From the NCBI GenBank assembly GCA_030673845.1, contig JAUTCQ010000003.1, forward strand, positions 1 through 64,000: 64,000 nucleotides of DNA, written 5' to 3'. Position numbers and translations under genes: made by a program. This stretch comes from Verrucomicrobiota bacterium JB022. Its GTDB lineage: Bacteria; Verrucomicrobiota; Verrucomicrobiia; Opitutales; Oceanipulchritudinaceae. Positions 8,208 through 17,152 of the stretch are shown piece after piece. Position 1 is the first letter of the stretch. Each line of letters opens with the position of its first letter. Under the pieces are notes generated by a model. It was given only the letters and a program-made list of their open reading frames with translations. It did no database searches and had not been told where the DNA came from.

Positions 8208-9283
8208 ATACTTGGAATGGGGGTGGCGCCGTGGGCGCTGGATTCGTAGGCCGCTTCGACGAGGGCCATGGTGCGGGTCGCGTCTTCTGCGCTGGTGGGG
8301 AGTTCGGTCGTCTCGCCGTTGGCCACGCGCTGGACGCTCGCCATCGTACCGATAAAGGCATCCGGGAACCAACTGCCCGAGAAGGGCACGGCTTCCCACG
8401 GGCCCGCCTTGCCGTCCTTGCCCACGCGGCAGATTTCAAGACTGTCGGGCTCGCCGTGCGGGTAGTTCATCAGCAAGCCGAGGCGCGCCTTGATCGAGCC
8501 TTTCGTGCCCTCCCACTTCACGTAGCTCTCCTGGTGGCGGAGGCCGAAGTTGTGCCCGTGGTTGGTCACGATGTTGGCCCGTAGCAGGTTACCGTAGTCG
8601 AGCGCCATGTTGGTGCGCGTCGAAGCGAGGTTTTGGGTGGCCGGATGCTGAAGCGTCTTGGCGTAGATGCCCCGCGGCTCGCCGAGAAAGGCGCGGATCA
8701 AATCAAGGTAGTGCACGCTGTGGTAGAGGATCTCCACGCGGGGAATGCCTTCGAGGAAAGTCCAGAGCTGCCACGGCATGTAGACCGTCACGCGCACCTC
8801 CATGTCGTGGATCTCGCCGATCTCGCCCGCGTCGATCAACTGCTTGGCCGCGAGAATATAGGGGGCGTAGCGTAGCTGGAAGTTGACGGCGGCCACGAGG
8901 CGCTTGGCGCGGCAGATCTTCAACAGCTCGCGTGCGTCTGCCAGGTTTTCACCAAAGGGTTTCTGGATCAGGACGTGCGCGCCGTCTGGCAGCTGCTCCA
9001 GCACAGTGCCGATCGCGTTGGCCGGCACCGCGAGGTCGTAGACGACATCCTCCGGCGCCTGGGCGATGGCGTTGCCCAAGTCGCGGTAGATGTGCGGAAT
9101 GTTGAAGCTCGCCGCCAGTCGCTTGGCCTTCACCTCATTCAGATCGAAGACGCCATGGACGGGGAACTCTGCCGCCTGATAGGCCGGGAGGTGGGCATCG
9201 CGGACAATGCCTCCGGCCCCGATGACGACAATCGGGCGCAGGCGCTGCGGCAAGGTGGGGCAAGGAGTGGGGAGACGGGGCAT
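8204..9283 (-). CDS. Gfo/Idh/MocA-family oxidoreductase
   Basis: A 359-residue NAD(P)-dependent oxidoreductase. The Rossmann motif is IGAGGIVRDAH (residues 21-31) and the family EKP-like loop is LIQKPFGEN near residue 132. A C-terminal alpha/beta domain follows. Family members act on sugars, inositols and sugar acids. Here it is the first gene of the minus-strand operon, so it may supply the sugar dehydrogenation missing from the oxidative deoxysugar route, though this is only positional. The ATG at 9283 follows a candidate promoter by about 13 bases. The stop overlaps the next start (ATGA). Confidence 0.82.
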   Translation of the reverse strand: MPRLPTPCPTLPQRLRPIVVIGAGGIVRDAHLPAYQAAEFPVHGVFDLNEVKAKRLAASFNIPHIYRDLGNAIAQAPEDVVYDLAVPANAIGTVLEQLPDGAHVLIQKPFGENLADARELLKICRAKRLVAAVNFQLRYAPYILAAKQLIDAGEIGEIHDMEVRVTVYMPWQLWTFLEGIPRVEILYHSVHYLDLIRAFLGEPRGIYAKTLQHPATQNLASTRTNMALDYGNLLRANIVTNHGHNFGLRHQESYVKWEGTKGSIKARLGLLMNYPHGEPDSLEICRVGKDGKAGPWEAVPFSGSWFPDAFIGTMASVQRVANGETTELPTSAEDATRTMALVEAAYESSAHGATPIPSI

Positions 9284-9302
9284 TTTATTTGCAAAAACAA
9301 GA

Positions 9303-9330
9303 TTTATATATGAAAAGACGCAAGCCTCAA
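9303..9330 (-). promoter_or_regulatory. Candidate sigma-70 promoter of the minus-strand operon, in the divergent gap with the IclR gene
   Basis: On the minus strand TTGAGG (9330-9325) and TATAAA (9308-9303) are separated by 16 bases, placing a start site near 9296, just before the ATG at 9283. The gap to the divergent IclR gene is only 49 bases, so one IclR-bound site could control both directions. I see no clean palindrome for IclR there. Confidence 0.4.
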
Positions 9331-9332
9331 AA

Positions 9333-10097
9333 ATGAGTACCCCCGACTATCGCGTGCCTGCCCTCGAAAAGGGGCTGGATATCCTCGAAGCCCTGGCCGC
9401 TGCCTCCATCCCCCAATCGTTGACGGATCTCGCTACCCGCCTCGATCGCAGCCCCAGCGCGCTCTTTCGCATGCTCAATTGCCTGGAACGCCGCCACTAC
9501 GTGATGCGCGACCCTGTCTCCGGCAAATACATCCTCTCGCTCAAGCTCTACGCCCTTGCGCACACGCACTCCCCTGTCGAGGCGCTGATCCGCGCGGCCC
9601 GCCGCCCCATGCAAGAGCTCTCCGAAGCGGTGCGCGAGTCCTGCCACCTCAGCGTGCTCGACCACGGTCAGCTCCTCGTCGTGCAGCAGCAAGACAGCCC
9701 CGAGCCGGTGCGTATCTCCATCGAGATCGGCGGGGTCTTCGATGCAGCAGCCACGCTCTCCGGTCGGCTGCTGCTCTCGCGCCTGCCCGCCGAGCGCCGG
9801 GCCGAAGCCCTTGCGTCCTCGCCTATTTACACCGGTTGGAGCAGCCGCGAGCGCCAAAACTTTGAAGCGGGCCTCGCCGAGATGGCGACGAAGGCCTTTG
9901 TCGCGGTGCAGGACGAAACTGTGGAAGGTGTCGACGACCTCGCCGCCGGCGTCGGGGGAGGGCAGGGGCCCTGGCACGCCGCCCTTACCATTACCCGCTT
10001 TCGCCGCCCCGGCGCCGCCTCCCGCCAGCCAGAGCTGGAGCAGCAACTCCTGCACGCCGCCCAGGAAATTACCACCCAACTCGGAATCGCTTTATGA
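9333..10097 (+). CDS. IclR-family transcriptional regulator
   Basis: A 254-residue IclR protein. Residues about 8-70 form the winged helix-turn-helix ([41 protein letters not shown]), followed by the effector-binding GAF-like domain ([23 protein letters not shown]). The frame is open upstream but ATG 9333 is the start that lies inside the divergent gap and gives standard length. It is divergent from the Gfo/Idh-led operon and overlaps the MaoC gene by ATGA. It most likely controls the operon in response to an organic-acid or sugar-acid intermediate, as is common for the family. Confidence 0.88.
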   Translation: MSTPDYRVPALEKGLDILEALAAASIPQSLTDLATRLDRSPSALFRMLNCLERRHYVMRDPVSGKYILSLKLYALAHTHSPVEALIRAARRPMQELSEAVRESCHLSVLDHGQLLVVQQQDSPEPVRISIEIGGVFDAAATLSGRLLLSRLPAERRAEALASSPIYTGWSSRERQNFEAGLAEMATKAFVAVQDETVEGVDDLAAGVGGGQGPWHAALTITRFRRPGAASRQPELEQQLLHAAQEITTQLGIAL

Positions 10098-10540
10098 CCC
10101 CCACATCCTTCGAAGCCTACCAGATCGGCACCAGCCGCACCTCCACCGGCCGTACCATCACCGAAGCCGACATCATCCTCCACGCGGGCCAGACCGGCGA
10201 CTTTTACCCCCACCACATGGATGCCGAGTGGTGCAAGACGCAGGACTTCAAGCAACGCATCGCCCACGGCACCCTCATCTTCAGCGTCGCCGTCGGCCTC
10301 ACCGCCGGTGAAATAAATCCGCTCGCCTTCTCCTATGGCTATGACCGCCTGCGCTTTATCAAACCGGTCTTCATTGGCGACACCATCACGGCAAAATGTA
10401 CGGTGAAAGAGAAAAAAGACCATAAACGTCCCGAGTACGGGGTCGTTATAGAAGGGGTGGAAGCGATCAACCAGCGTGGCGAAACCGTGCTGGTGGCCGA
10501 CCACCTCCTCCTCGTGCAAAGAGAAAATGTTGCATCGTGA
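10094..10540 (+). CDS. MaoC-like hot-dog hydratase/dehydratase
   Basis: A 148-residue single hot-dog domain protein. The hydratase-2 motif is present: ITEADI (residues 22-27), GDFYPHHMD with D36 and H41 as the likely catalytic pair, and AHGT at 58-61. MaoC enzymes add water to, or remove it from, acyl-CoA thioesters; small single-domain forms include mesaconyl-C4-CoA and 2-methylfumaryl-CoA hydratases. Together with the CaiB-type CoA-transferase of the facing operon this suggests a CoA-thioester branch. It overlaps the IclR gene by four bases and is probably co-transcribed with it. The substrate is not known. Confidence 0.82.
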   Translation: MTPTSFEAYQIGTSRTSTGRTITEADIILHAGQTGDFYPHHMDAEWCKTQDFKQRIAHGTLIFSVAVGLTAGEINPLAFSYGYDRLRFIKPVFIGDTITAKCTVKEKKDHKRPEYGVVIEGVEAINQRGETVLVADHLLLVQRENVAS

Positions 10541-10735
10541 CGTGAAAAAAGCTTCTATTTCAGCGTCTGGATGAAAAAACTGCCTTTTGTTTGCTGAACA
10601 CTTTTCCCTCCGCGTCGTGGCGTCTCGAACCACCGGCGAGCCGATTGTAAAAACGGTCGGTAAGCTTGGCCCTCCGAGACGCTACTTCTGTTTTTCTACT
10701 CCCCTAGATGACCGGTGAATCCACCAATTCCGTGG

Positions 10736-10794
10736 TTGACACTGGTATTTCATGAAACATAACTAGTGCCATAACTTATTTCATATGAAATAAG
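10736..10794 (+). promoter_or_regulatory. TonB-receptor promoter with two palindromic operator-like sites
   Basis: TTGACA (10736-10741) and CATAAC (10758-10763) lie 16 bases apart and form a plausible sigma-70 promoter. The palindrome TTTCATGAAA (10748-10757) fills the spacer. A perfect 20-base palindrome, CTTATTTCATATGAAATAAG (10775-10794), covers the region just after the expected start site. Both share the ATTTCAT/ATGAAA half-site. The 14-mer GTATTTCATGAAAC at 10745-10758 recurs exactly at 20221-20234 in the GH28 promoter. The layout fits repression by a dimeric regulator whose identity I cannot tell. The rest of the 293-base gap (10541-10833) shows nothing else clear. Confidence 0.65.
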
Positions 10795-10833
10795 TGGCCC
10801 CCCGAAACGCAATACCCCTCCCCTTTCCCCAAG

Positions 10834-13800
10834 ATGAAGTTCCGATCCGCTTCGAAGTCGGCTGAGCTGGCTAAGTCTGCCTCGTGTTTCCGTCACTTGA
10901 TGTGCGGAGCCTCGCGAGGTCTGGTTTACCTGCTGGCCGGGTCATCCCTGTTCTCCGCTGTCTCTGCGCAAGATACCTCCACTGCTCCGGCACCCGAGGC
11001 CTCTGCGCAAGCCCCCACTGGTTCCGGCGAAATCCGCGGCCGCGTCTTCAACGCGGAAACGGGTCGCGCTGTCAGCCGGGCTATCGTCACCATCGACGGG
11101 ACCTCCCGCCAGACGCTGACGAACGACTTCGGTGAATACTCGTTCTACAATGTCCCCTCTGGGCCCGTTCGCGTTCGCGTGAGCTTTACCGGTCGCGACC
11201 CGCTCTACCGCACGGTGGAAGTGCCGGTCGACGGTTCCGCCCAAAGCGACTTTACCTTCTCCGCCCCCACCGCGAGCGGTGAAGACGATGAGACGGTCTA
11301 CGAGCTCGATGCTTTTGTGGTGCGCGCCAGCGACTACCAGACCGCCAGCCAGATTGCGATCCAGCAGGAGCGCACGGCGCTGACGCAGCGGAACGTCGTC
11401 GACACGGACGCCTTCGGCATTGTGCCGGACGGTAACGTAGGCGAGTTCATCAAGTTCATGCCAGGTGTGCAGGTGAATTACGGCCAAGGATATTCCAGCG
11501 GCGCTGATGCGTCGAGCGTCTCGGTTCGCGGCCTTTCTTCGAGCCAGATTCCGATCACGGTCGACGGTTTGCCGATTTCTTCCTCCGTCCCGGGCTCCCT
11601 GACTCGTGAAGTGGCACTCGATACCCTTTCGATCAATAATGCCGCCCGCGTTGAAGTGATCAAGGTGCCTACGCCTGACCAGCCGAATGCCTCCATCGGC
11701 GGTACTGTGAACCTCGTCTCCAAGTCAGCCTTCGAATATCCGAAGCCCACGCTCCGTTTTCGAATCTGGCTGACGGTGAATTCGGAGAATTTTGACGATT
11801 TTTGGAAGAAGACCCCCGGGCCGGCAGATGAAAAGACCTACAAGGCGCTCCCCGGTGCTGAGTTGTCTTACGCCTACCCGGTAACGGACACTTTTGGTTT
11901 CACCGTCAACCTGGCCCAGTCCAACAGCTTCAACCCTGGGACCTCGGCCAAGACAGATTATAAGTTTGATGGGAATCGCGAGCTCGGGCCATACGTTAAT
12001 GCTGATGGCACTGTTATCGGTGATCTGCGCGAGGATAAAGGCGGCACCGGAGGTGTCTTTGGCGACGCCGCCCACCCCTACCTGAATACGATTTCGGTTA
12101 CGGATACTCCCCGGTCCTCGACGCGTACCTCTGGAAGCTTGAAGCTCGACTGGCGCCCTATTGAAGGGCATTTGCTGACGTTCAATATCCAGCACTCTAT
12201 TTACGAATCTCGCGAGGCCGCTCGGCGTTTCCAGATGTCCGCTGAAACTGACCGCGGGGTTATTAGCTTCGGTCCCGACCACATGGTCAGCGATGTGTAC
12301 AGTGGAAGTTCGGGGATCGATGTTGAATCGCTAGACCGCGAGGGGGATGCTACCTCCGGCTATGTCCGCTGGAAGTATACAAAAGGCCCGTGGGACGCAG
12401 AAGCCACCGCGAGCTATTCCCTTTCCAATGGTAGCTTGGATAGTAGCGGCAACGGACACTTTTCGAATGCCGAGCTGTCGATGGGAAATGTGTATCTGGC
12501 GCGCTTTGCGGATATCGACGACGGGCTCCCAGGCACCGTCGAGTATTATGGCCTTACTGAAGGAGTCCCTGCTCCTTATCCTTCGAATAGCGCTGCCCGC
12601 AAGGAACTCGCGAATCCTGCTCGACTGTCGGAACTGGTTGATCAAGGGGTGCTCTACCGGTTGGACCCAACAAAGCTGAGTTCCTATGAACTCGAGAGCG
12701 GCTATAATCCCAATAATCCGGCAGCGGGTAGCCTCGTTGTCAAAACGGGCCAGAGCGAAAGCCGTACTACAATCAAGACCTATAAAGCCGATTTGCGTCG
12801 TGAGCTCGACTTTATCCCCCTTGATTTCGTGAATCTGGCGGCTAAAGTCGGTGTATATCGCGAAGAGCGTGAAGACGAAAAATGGGGCGAAGGCGTGGGA
12901 CGTCGATTTGCCTATGTCGGGTCAGGGCTTTCTCCGGAGGATTTCCGCGACACGGAATATGTCGGAATCGACCCCGGCTTTGGCTTTGAGCCGCGTGAAT
13001 GGCTAGATGTCTATAAGCTTTACGATTATTATCAGGATAATCCTACTGCGTTTGATGATACGGATGACCGGCCAGTGTGGGATGGGCAACAATATACGCC
13101 CTCTCTTGCCGCACAGAACTGGGACACTTACGTAACTCAGCAAAAGTCGATAAAGGAAACCAAGGATGATTATTATTTCCAGCTCGAAAGTAACTGGTTT
13201 GATAATCGCCTGACAATCGTTGGAGGCTTTAGGCAATCATCATACGAACGTGAAGGCCGCGTCCCTTATCGTAACGGTAGCTGGAAAGAACTCCGGATAA
13301 GGCAAGATGAAGATGGTGACGGTTGGTGGGATCCGATCCCCGCTGTTTACAAGCCGGACCTGTCGCCCGTTTCTTTCGCGGATTATACGTCTGCAGGAAG
13401 GGATGCAGCCTTTTTCTATAATCCCACAATTTACAATTCCCCAGTGCTTTATACTGACCCCAACGGGACGGGAGAGCAGATCTCGATGCGTGAATATCTT
13501 GATCGGTTTGATGTGGTTTATAATACGCCTACCGATATGGAAGCGGAGCCTTTCGATCCGGCAAACCCTCTGGATGTAAATCGTCAGAGGATTGCGCGGG
13601 CAAAGTATGTGCCTGGGCGAGAGGTTGGTGGTAAAGTGAAGACTGATCCGTCGCCGATTATCAGCAGCAGTTATGACCTGACCGACAAGATTACGCTCCG
13701 TGCCGCGTGGTCTAAGGTGAACGGTATGCCGGAAATTGAAGGTGCCAAAGGTCTTGTTCGTGAATTCAGAATCGACGACAAGCCCTTGGGAGAGTCGGGT

Positions 13801-14640
13801 AATATTGTGATCCCTAATCGCAACCTTGAGCCCGAAATTTCCGAAAATTGGGACTTTAGTATCTCCTACTATACCGATAATGGCGGTAAAATTACCCTGA
13901 GTTACTTTATGAAAGAGGTAACCAATAATTCTACCGATTTGGTCTATTACCTTGGGTATACAGAGAATGAGGCTGCAGCACGGGCCTTGGCAGAATCTTT
14001 TGGTGTGCCGTTTGAATCCCGCTACTATAGCGATAACTGGGCCATTAAGACACCAGTGAATATCGATACACCGCAAAAGACTCGCGGTTACGAAATCGAA
14101 GTTCAACAAAGCTTGGGAATCTTGGGCGACTGGGGAAAGAATATCCAGATCTACGCCAGTATGTCGGACCAAGATACGGATGAGATCGAACAAGTTGTGG
14201 TCCTTTCCAACAATCCTAATGTTGATCCTGATCCAGTGACACCGTCTACATCGTTTAGTAGTGAACAGTCTAACCTTGCCATTAACGGCGGGTTGAATTG
14301 GGCGATCTGGCGCTTTACTACTCGTGTAAACGTTGCGTGGCGTGACGAGAAAATTACCCGAACCGCGGAAGCCTACTTGTTCCCGGATCCGTTGGTAGAT
14401 GATAAAACGGAGGAAAACAGAACTCCCATTTACTTCTATGAGCCTGCGCGCACGACAGTTGATTTGACTGTTAGCTACCGTTTCTGGAAAGAATACTACT
14501 TAAGCGTATCGGGCCGTAATATTACTAACGCGGAGCATGAGAGCTACGTCCGCGGTCCTGATCTCCCCGATTATGCGCATACTATCGAACGTTCCAAGTA
14601 TGGTGTGATGTGGACGGTCGGTATCAGCGGCACGTTCTAA
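10834..14640 (+). CDS. TonB-dependent receptor with N-terminal carboxypeptidase-regulatory-like domain
   Basis: A 1268-residue outer-membrane receptor. A long signal region (about 1-45, ending VSAQ) precedes a CarboxypepD_reg-like beta-sandwich (about 66-145: GEIRGRVFNAETGRAVS... LTNDFGEYSFYNVPSG), then the plug (about 180-300; VSVRGLSSSQIPITVDGLP and a RVEVIKVPTPDQPNASIGGTVNLVS stretch split by G) and a long beta-barrel ending in an aromatic residue (VGISGTF). It imports a large ligand with TonB energy, most likely a pectic oligosaccharide, because DUF3826, PL1 and TIM-barrel genes follow on the same strand. There is no SusD-like partner. Base composition falls visibly in the barrel half (about 12.7-14.6 kb). 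No Shine-Dalgarno is seen before the ATG. Confidence 0.92.
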   Translation: MKFRSASKSAELAKSASCFRHLMCGASRGLVYLLAGSSLFSAVSAQDTSTAPAPEASAQAPTGSGEIRGRVFNAETGRAVSRAIVTIDGTSRQTLTNDFGEYSFYNVPSGPVRVRVSFTGRDPLYRTVEVPVDGSAQSDFTFSAPTASGEDDETVYELDAFVVRASDYQTASQIAIQQERTALTQRNVVDTDAFGIVPDGNVGEFIKFMPGVQVNYGQGYSSGADASSVSVRGLSSSQIPITVDGLPISSSVPGSLTREVALDTLSINNAARVEVIKVPTPDQPNASIGGTVNLVSKSAFEYPKPTLRFRIWLTVNSENFDDFWKKTPGPADEKTYKALPGAELSYAYPVTDTFGFTVNLAQSNSFNPGTSAKTDYKFDGNRELGPYVNADGTVIGDLREDKGGTGGVFGDAAHPYLNTISVTDTPRSSTRTSGSLKLDWRPIEGHLLTFNIQHSIYESREAARRFQMSAETDRGVISFGPDHMVSDVYSGSSGIDVESLDREGDATSGYVRWKYTKGPWDAEATASYSLSNGSLDSSGNGHFSNAELSMGNVYLARFADIDDGLPGTVEYYGLTEGVPAPYPSNSAARKELANPARLSELVDQGVLYRLDPTKLSSYELESGYNPNNPAAGSLVVKTGQSESRTTIKTYKADLRRELDFIPLDFVNLAAKVGVYREEREDEKWGEGVGRRFAYVGSGLSPEDFRDTEYVGIDPGFGFEPREWLDVYKLYDYYQDNPTAFDDTDDRPVWDGQQYTPSLAAQNWDTYVTQQKSIKETKDDYYFQLESNWFDNRLTIVGGFRQSSYEREGRVPYRNGSWKELRIRQDEDGDGWWDPIPAVYKPDLSPVSFADYTSAGRDAAFFYNPTIYNSPVLYTDPNGTGEQISMREYLDRFDVVYNTPTDMEAEPFDPANPLDVNRQRIARAKYVPGREVGGKVKTDPSPIISSSYDLTDKITLRAAWSKVNGMPEIEGAKGLVREFRIDDKPLGESGNIVIPNRNLEPEISENWDFSISYYTDNGGKITLSYFMKEVTNNSTDLVYYLGYTENEAAARALAESFGVPFESRYYSDNWAIKTPVNIDTPQKTRGYEIEVQQSLGILGDWGKNIQIYASMSDQDTDEIEQVVVLSNNPNVDPDPVTPSTSFSSEQSNLAINGGLNWAIWRFTTRVNVAWRDEKITRTAEAYLFPDPLVDDKTEENRTPIYFYEPARTTVDLTVSYRFWKEYYLSVSGRNITNAEHESYVRGPDLPDYAHTIERSKYGVMWTVGISGTF

Positions 14641-14668
14641 AGTTCTGCGGCAACGCGACGTTTAGCCC

Positions 14669-15358
14669 ATGCAATTCAGTCTTCAAAACTTCCGATCTCT
14701 TCAACGTCTGGCGACCTTGGGTTGCCTGCTGACGATGGCCGCCTGTGCGAATGTGCAGGCGGTTGAGAGCCCCGCCGCAGATCCTTATGCGGCGGTGGCC
14801 CAGGGGCGGGCCGAAAAGATCGTGGCAAAGATCGAGCTTGATCGCGCCACGGCCGAGGCCGTCACTGAAATCGTCTCCCAGCAATACCAGGCCCTGAACA
14901 AGGTGCATGAAGCCCGCGATCAGGCGATCGCCGCCGTCCGTGAAAAGGCGGCGGGGCATCCCGACATGGTCGAGGCGGCCGTCAAGGCGATCGAGGCGGA
15001 GGCGAATGAAGAACTGTATGCGCTGAACGTCGCTTACAACGCCAGCCTGGCTGGCTATCTCAATGGCGAACAGGTAGATGCGGTCAAGGATGGTATGACT
15101 TATGGCCGCATGCCGCGCGACGTGGGCGTGTTTGACGCCATGTTGCCGGACCTGACGCCGGAGCAGCGCGCGCAAATCTACAGCTGGATCTGGGAGGCGC
15201 GCGAACATGCCATCACCGCCGGTTCTTCGAATGAGAAGCACTGGTGGTTTGATAAATACCGGGGGCGGATCAACAACTACCTCGCGCAGGCCGGTTACGA
15301 CTTGAAGCAGGCCGAGGCAGAGTGGCTGGAGCGCGAACGCGCCAAGAAGAGCCGCTAG
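14669..15358 (+). CDS. DUF3826 exported protein of pectin loci
   Basis: A 229-residue protein with a hydrophobic export signal (residues about 10-32). The stretch LTMAAC could be a lipobox, so it may be a lipoprotein. The rest is helical and charged, with the pattern typical of DUF3826: repeated A/E/V-rich helices, TYGRMPRDVG, and a C-terminal KYRGRINNYLAQAGYDLKQA. DUF3826 genes are known to occur beside pectate lyases in Bacteroidota and Verrucomicrobiota loci, but no biochemical role is established to my knowledge. It lies 28 bases after the TonB receptor stop and 21 bases before the PL1 lyase, so all three are likely one transcript. Confidence 0.75.
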   Translation: MQFSLQNFRSLQRLATLGCLLTMAACANVQAVESPAADPYAAVAQGRAEKIVAKIELDRATAEAVTEIVSQQYQALNKVHEARDQAIAAVREKAAGHPDMVEAAVKAIEAEANEELYALNVAYNASLAGYLNGEQVDAVKDGMTYGRMPRDVGVFDAMLPDLTPEQRAQIYSWIWEAREHAITAGSSNEKHWWFDKYRGRINNYLAQAGYDLKQAEAEWLERERAKKSR

Positions 15359-15379
15359 TTACCCGCCCCTTACCCCTTT

Positions 15380-17014
15380 ATGTTCTACTCCCCCGCAAAG
15401 TTGAAAAACCTGGGATGGCTCTTCGTCCTCGGGGTAACTGCAGCACCCGTGATGGCTCAATATCCGACCATCACGGAAGATGTGGCAGCCGAATCGGCCA
15501 AGCGCCAGGAAGCAGCCGACCGTCGATCTGACGAGGCCTGGGAAAAGGCGTTGCCGGTGGTGAAGGAATGGGCGGCCAAGGGTAAGCCCTATATCCCGTT
15601 TGCCACCAACCCGCGAGATCTCCCGCAAGCCGATATCCCGGCCTTTCCGGGAGCAGAGGGCGGCGGCATGTATGCCTTTGGCGGTCGCGGCGGCCAAGTC
15701 TACGTGGTGACGAACCTCAACGACAGTGGCCCCGGCAGCTTCCGTGAAGCGTGCGAGGCCGGTGGCCCGCGCATCGTGGTTTTCAACGTGGCGGGGATTA
15801 TCCAACTAAAGGAGCGCATCCGCATCCGCGCGCCCTACATCACCATTGCGGGCAATACGGCCCCGGGCGATGGCGTGTGCATTGCGGGTGATACGGTGGA
15901 GCTGGAGACGCACGACGTCGTCATCCGCCACATGCGTTTCCGCCGTGGCGCCACTTGGGTGGGCGACCGCAACGACTCGATCGGCGGCAACCCCATTGGC
16001 AACATCATGATCGACCACGTCTCCACGAGCTGGGGGCTGGACGAAAACATGTCGATGTATCGCCACGTCTACCATCCAGACGGCGACCGCAGCACTTCTG
16101 GCATCAAGCTGCCGACCGTCAACCTCACGATCCAGAACTCGATCTCCAGCGAAGCGCTCGACACTTACCACCACGCCTTCGGCAGCACCATCGGCGGCTA
16201 CAACAGCACGTTTCACCACAACCTGTGGGCGAATAATACGGGCCGCAACGCCAGCGTGGGGATGATTTTCGACTTCACCTTTATCAACAACACGATCTTC
16301 AACTGGAAGCATCGGACGACCGACGGCGGCGATCATCGTAGCTATTACACGATGATCAACAATTACTACAAGCCCGGCCCCGCCACCAACGACGGGCCCA
16401 TCCAGTATCGTGTCATCAAGCCTGAAGCACGTCGCAGCAAGCACTTCAACGACGACTTCGGTCGCGTCTACGCAGCCGGCAACGTCATCGAGGGCTACCC
16501 GGAGGTGACGGCAGACAACTGGAACGGCGGCGTGCAGCTCGAAAGCGGATACGAAAACCCGGAGAAGCTGCTTGCGGACATCCGCACCGACCGCCCTTAC
16601 CCGCACTCCTACGTCTCCATCCAACCCGCTGAGCTGGCTTACGAGTGGGTGCTGCGCAACGCGGGGGCTACCTTGCCCAAGCGCGACCCGGTGGACGAGC
16701 GCGTCATCGAGATGGTCCGCAGCGGCAAAGTGGGCTACCAAGACGGCATCATTACCGACATTGCTCAAGTGGGGGGCTATCCGGAATACAAGGGCGAGCC
16801 TTATCAGGATTCCGACGGCGACGGCATCCCCGACGAGTGGGAGCTGAAGTATGGCCTCGACCCGCACGACCCCAGCGATGCCAGCCAAGACCTCAATGGC
16901 AATGGCTACGCCAACATCGAGGAGTGGATCAACGGTCGCGACCCCTCTGCGCCGCCAGCCCCGATCTGCACGCCCCATACCTATCAGGACCTTTTTTGGG
17001 GCACCAAGCTTTAG
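15380..17014 (+). CDS. Secreted pectate lyase, PL1-like, with C-terminal Ca-binding-like module
   Basis: A 544-residue protein. A signal peptide (about 1-27, ending PVMAQ) and a linker of about 55 residues precede a parallel beta-helix: PGAEGGGMYAFGGRGG, VTNLNDSGPGSFREA, FNVAGIIQL, PYITIAGNTAPGDG, IMIDHVSTSWGLDEN and HNLWANNTGRN. This is the pectate lyase C fold (family PL1). Residues from about 475 carry DSDGDGIPDEWELKYGLDP and DLNGNGYANIEEWINGRDP, a two-part calcium-binding module that also appears in other exported proteins of the window. It cleaves polygalacturonate by beta-elimination outside the cell or in the periplasm. It is third in the TonB receptor operon, which ends at a terminator at 17094. 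Confidence 0.88.
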   Translation: MFYSPAKLKNLGWLFVLGVTAAPVMAQYPTITEDVAAESAKRQEAADRRSDEAWEKALPVVKEWAAKGKPYIPFATNPRDLPQADIPAFPGAEGGGMYAFGGRGGQVYVVTNLNDSGPGSFREACEAGGPRIVVFNVAGIIQLKERIRIRAPYITIAGNTAPGDGVCIAGDTVELETHDVVIRHMRFRRGATWVGDRNDSIGGNPIGNIMIDHVSTSWGLDENMSMYRHVYHPDGDRSTSGIKLPTVNLTIQNSISSEALDTYHHAFGSTIGGYNSTFHHNLWANNTGRNASVGMIFDFTFINNTIFNWKHRTTDGGDHRSYYTMINNYYKPGPATNDGPIQYRVIKPEARRSKHFNDDFGRVYAAGNVIEGYPEVTADNWNGGVQLESGYENPEKLLADIRTDRPYPHSYVSIQPAELAYEWVLRNAGATLPKRDPVDERVIEMVRSGKVGYQDGIITDIAQVGGYPEYKGEPYQDSDGDGIPDEWELKYGLDPHDPSDASQDLNGNGYANIEEWINGRDPSAPPAPICTPHTYQDLFWGTKL

Positions 17015-17093
17015 CAATGCACGGAGGCGTTCGCTGGCTTCAGGCGCCCTCCTGCGTTCGACGATCTTAGTACGCACAGTCAGGATAGTGAAC

Positions 17094-17117
17094 GGGGGCT
17101 TCGGCCCCCTGCTTTTT
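17094..17117 (+). terminator. Rho-independent terminator after the PL1 lyase
   Basis: GGGGGC (17094-17099), loop TTCG, GCCCCC (17104-17109), then TGCTTTTTT. It closes the TonB receptor-DUF3826-PL1 transcript 80 bases past the stop. The next gene starts only 36 bases later, so that gene depends on read-through or on a promoter hidden in this gap. Confidence 0.85.
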
Positions 17118-17152
17118 TCCGACCTCATCTGACCTCACCTATCTTCAAGACC

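Noticed and set aside
9284-9332. A palindromic IclR operator
   Set aside because: The 49-base gap is A/T-rich but I could not find a symmetric site better than chance.
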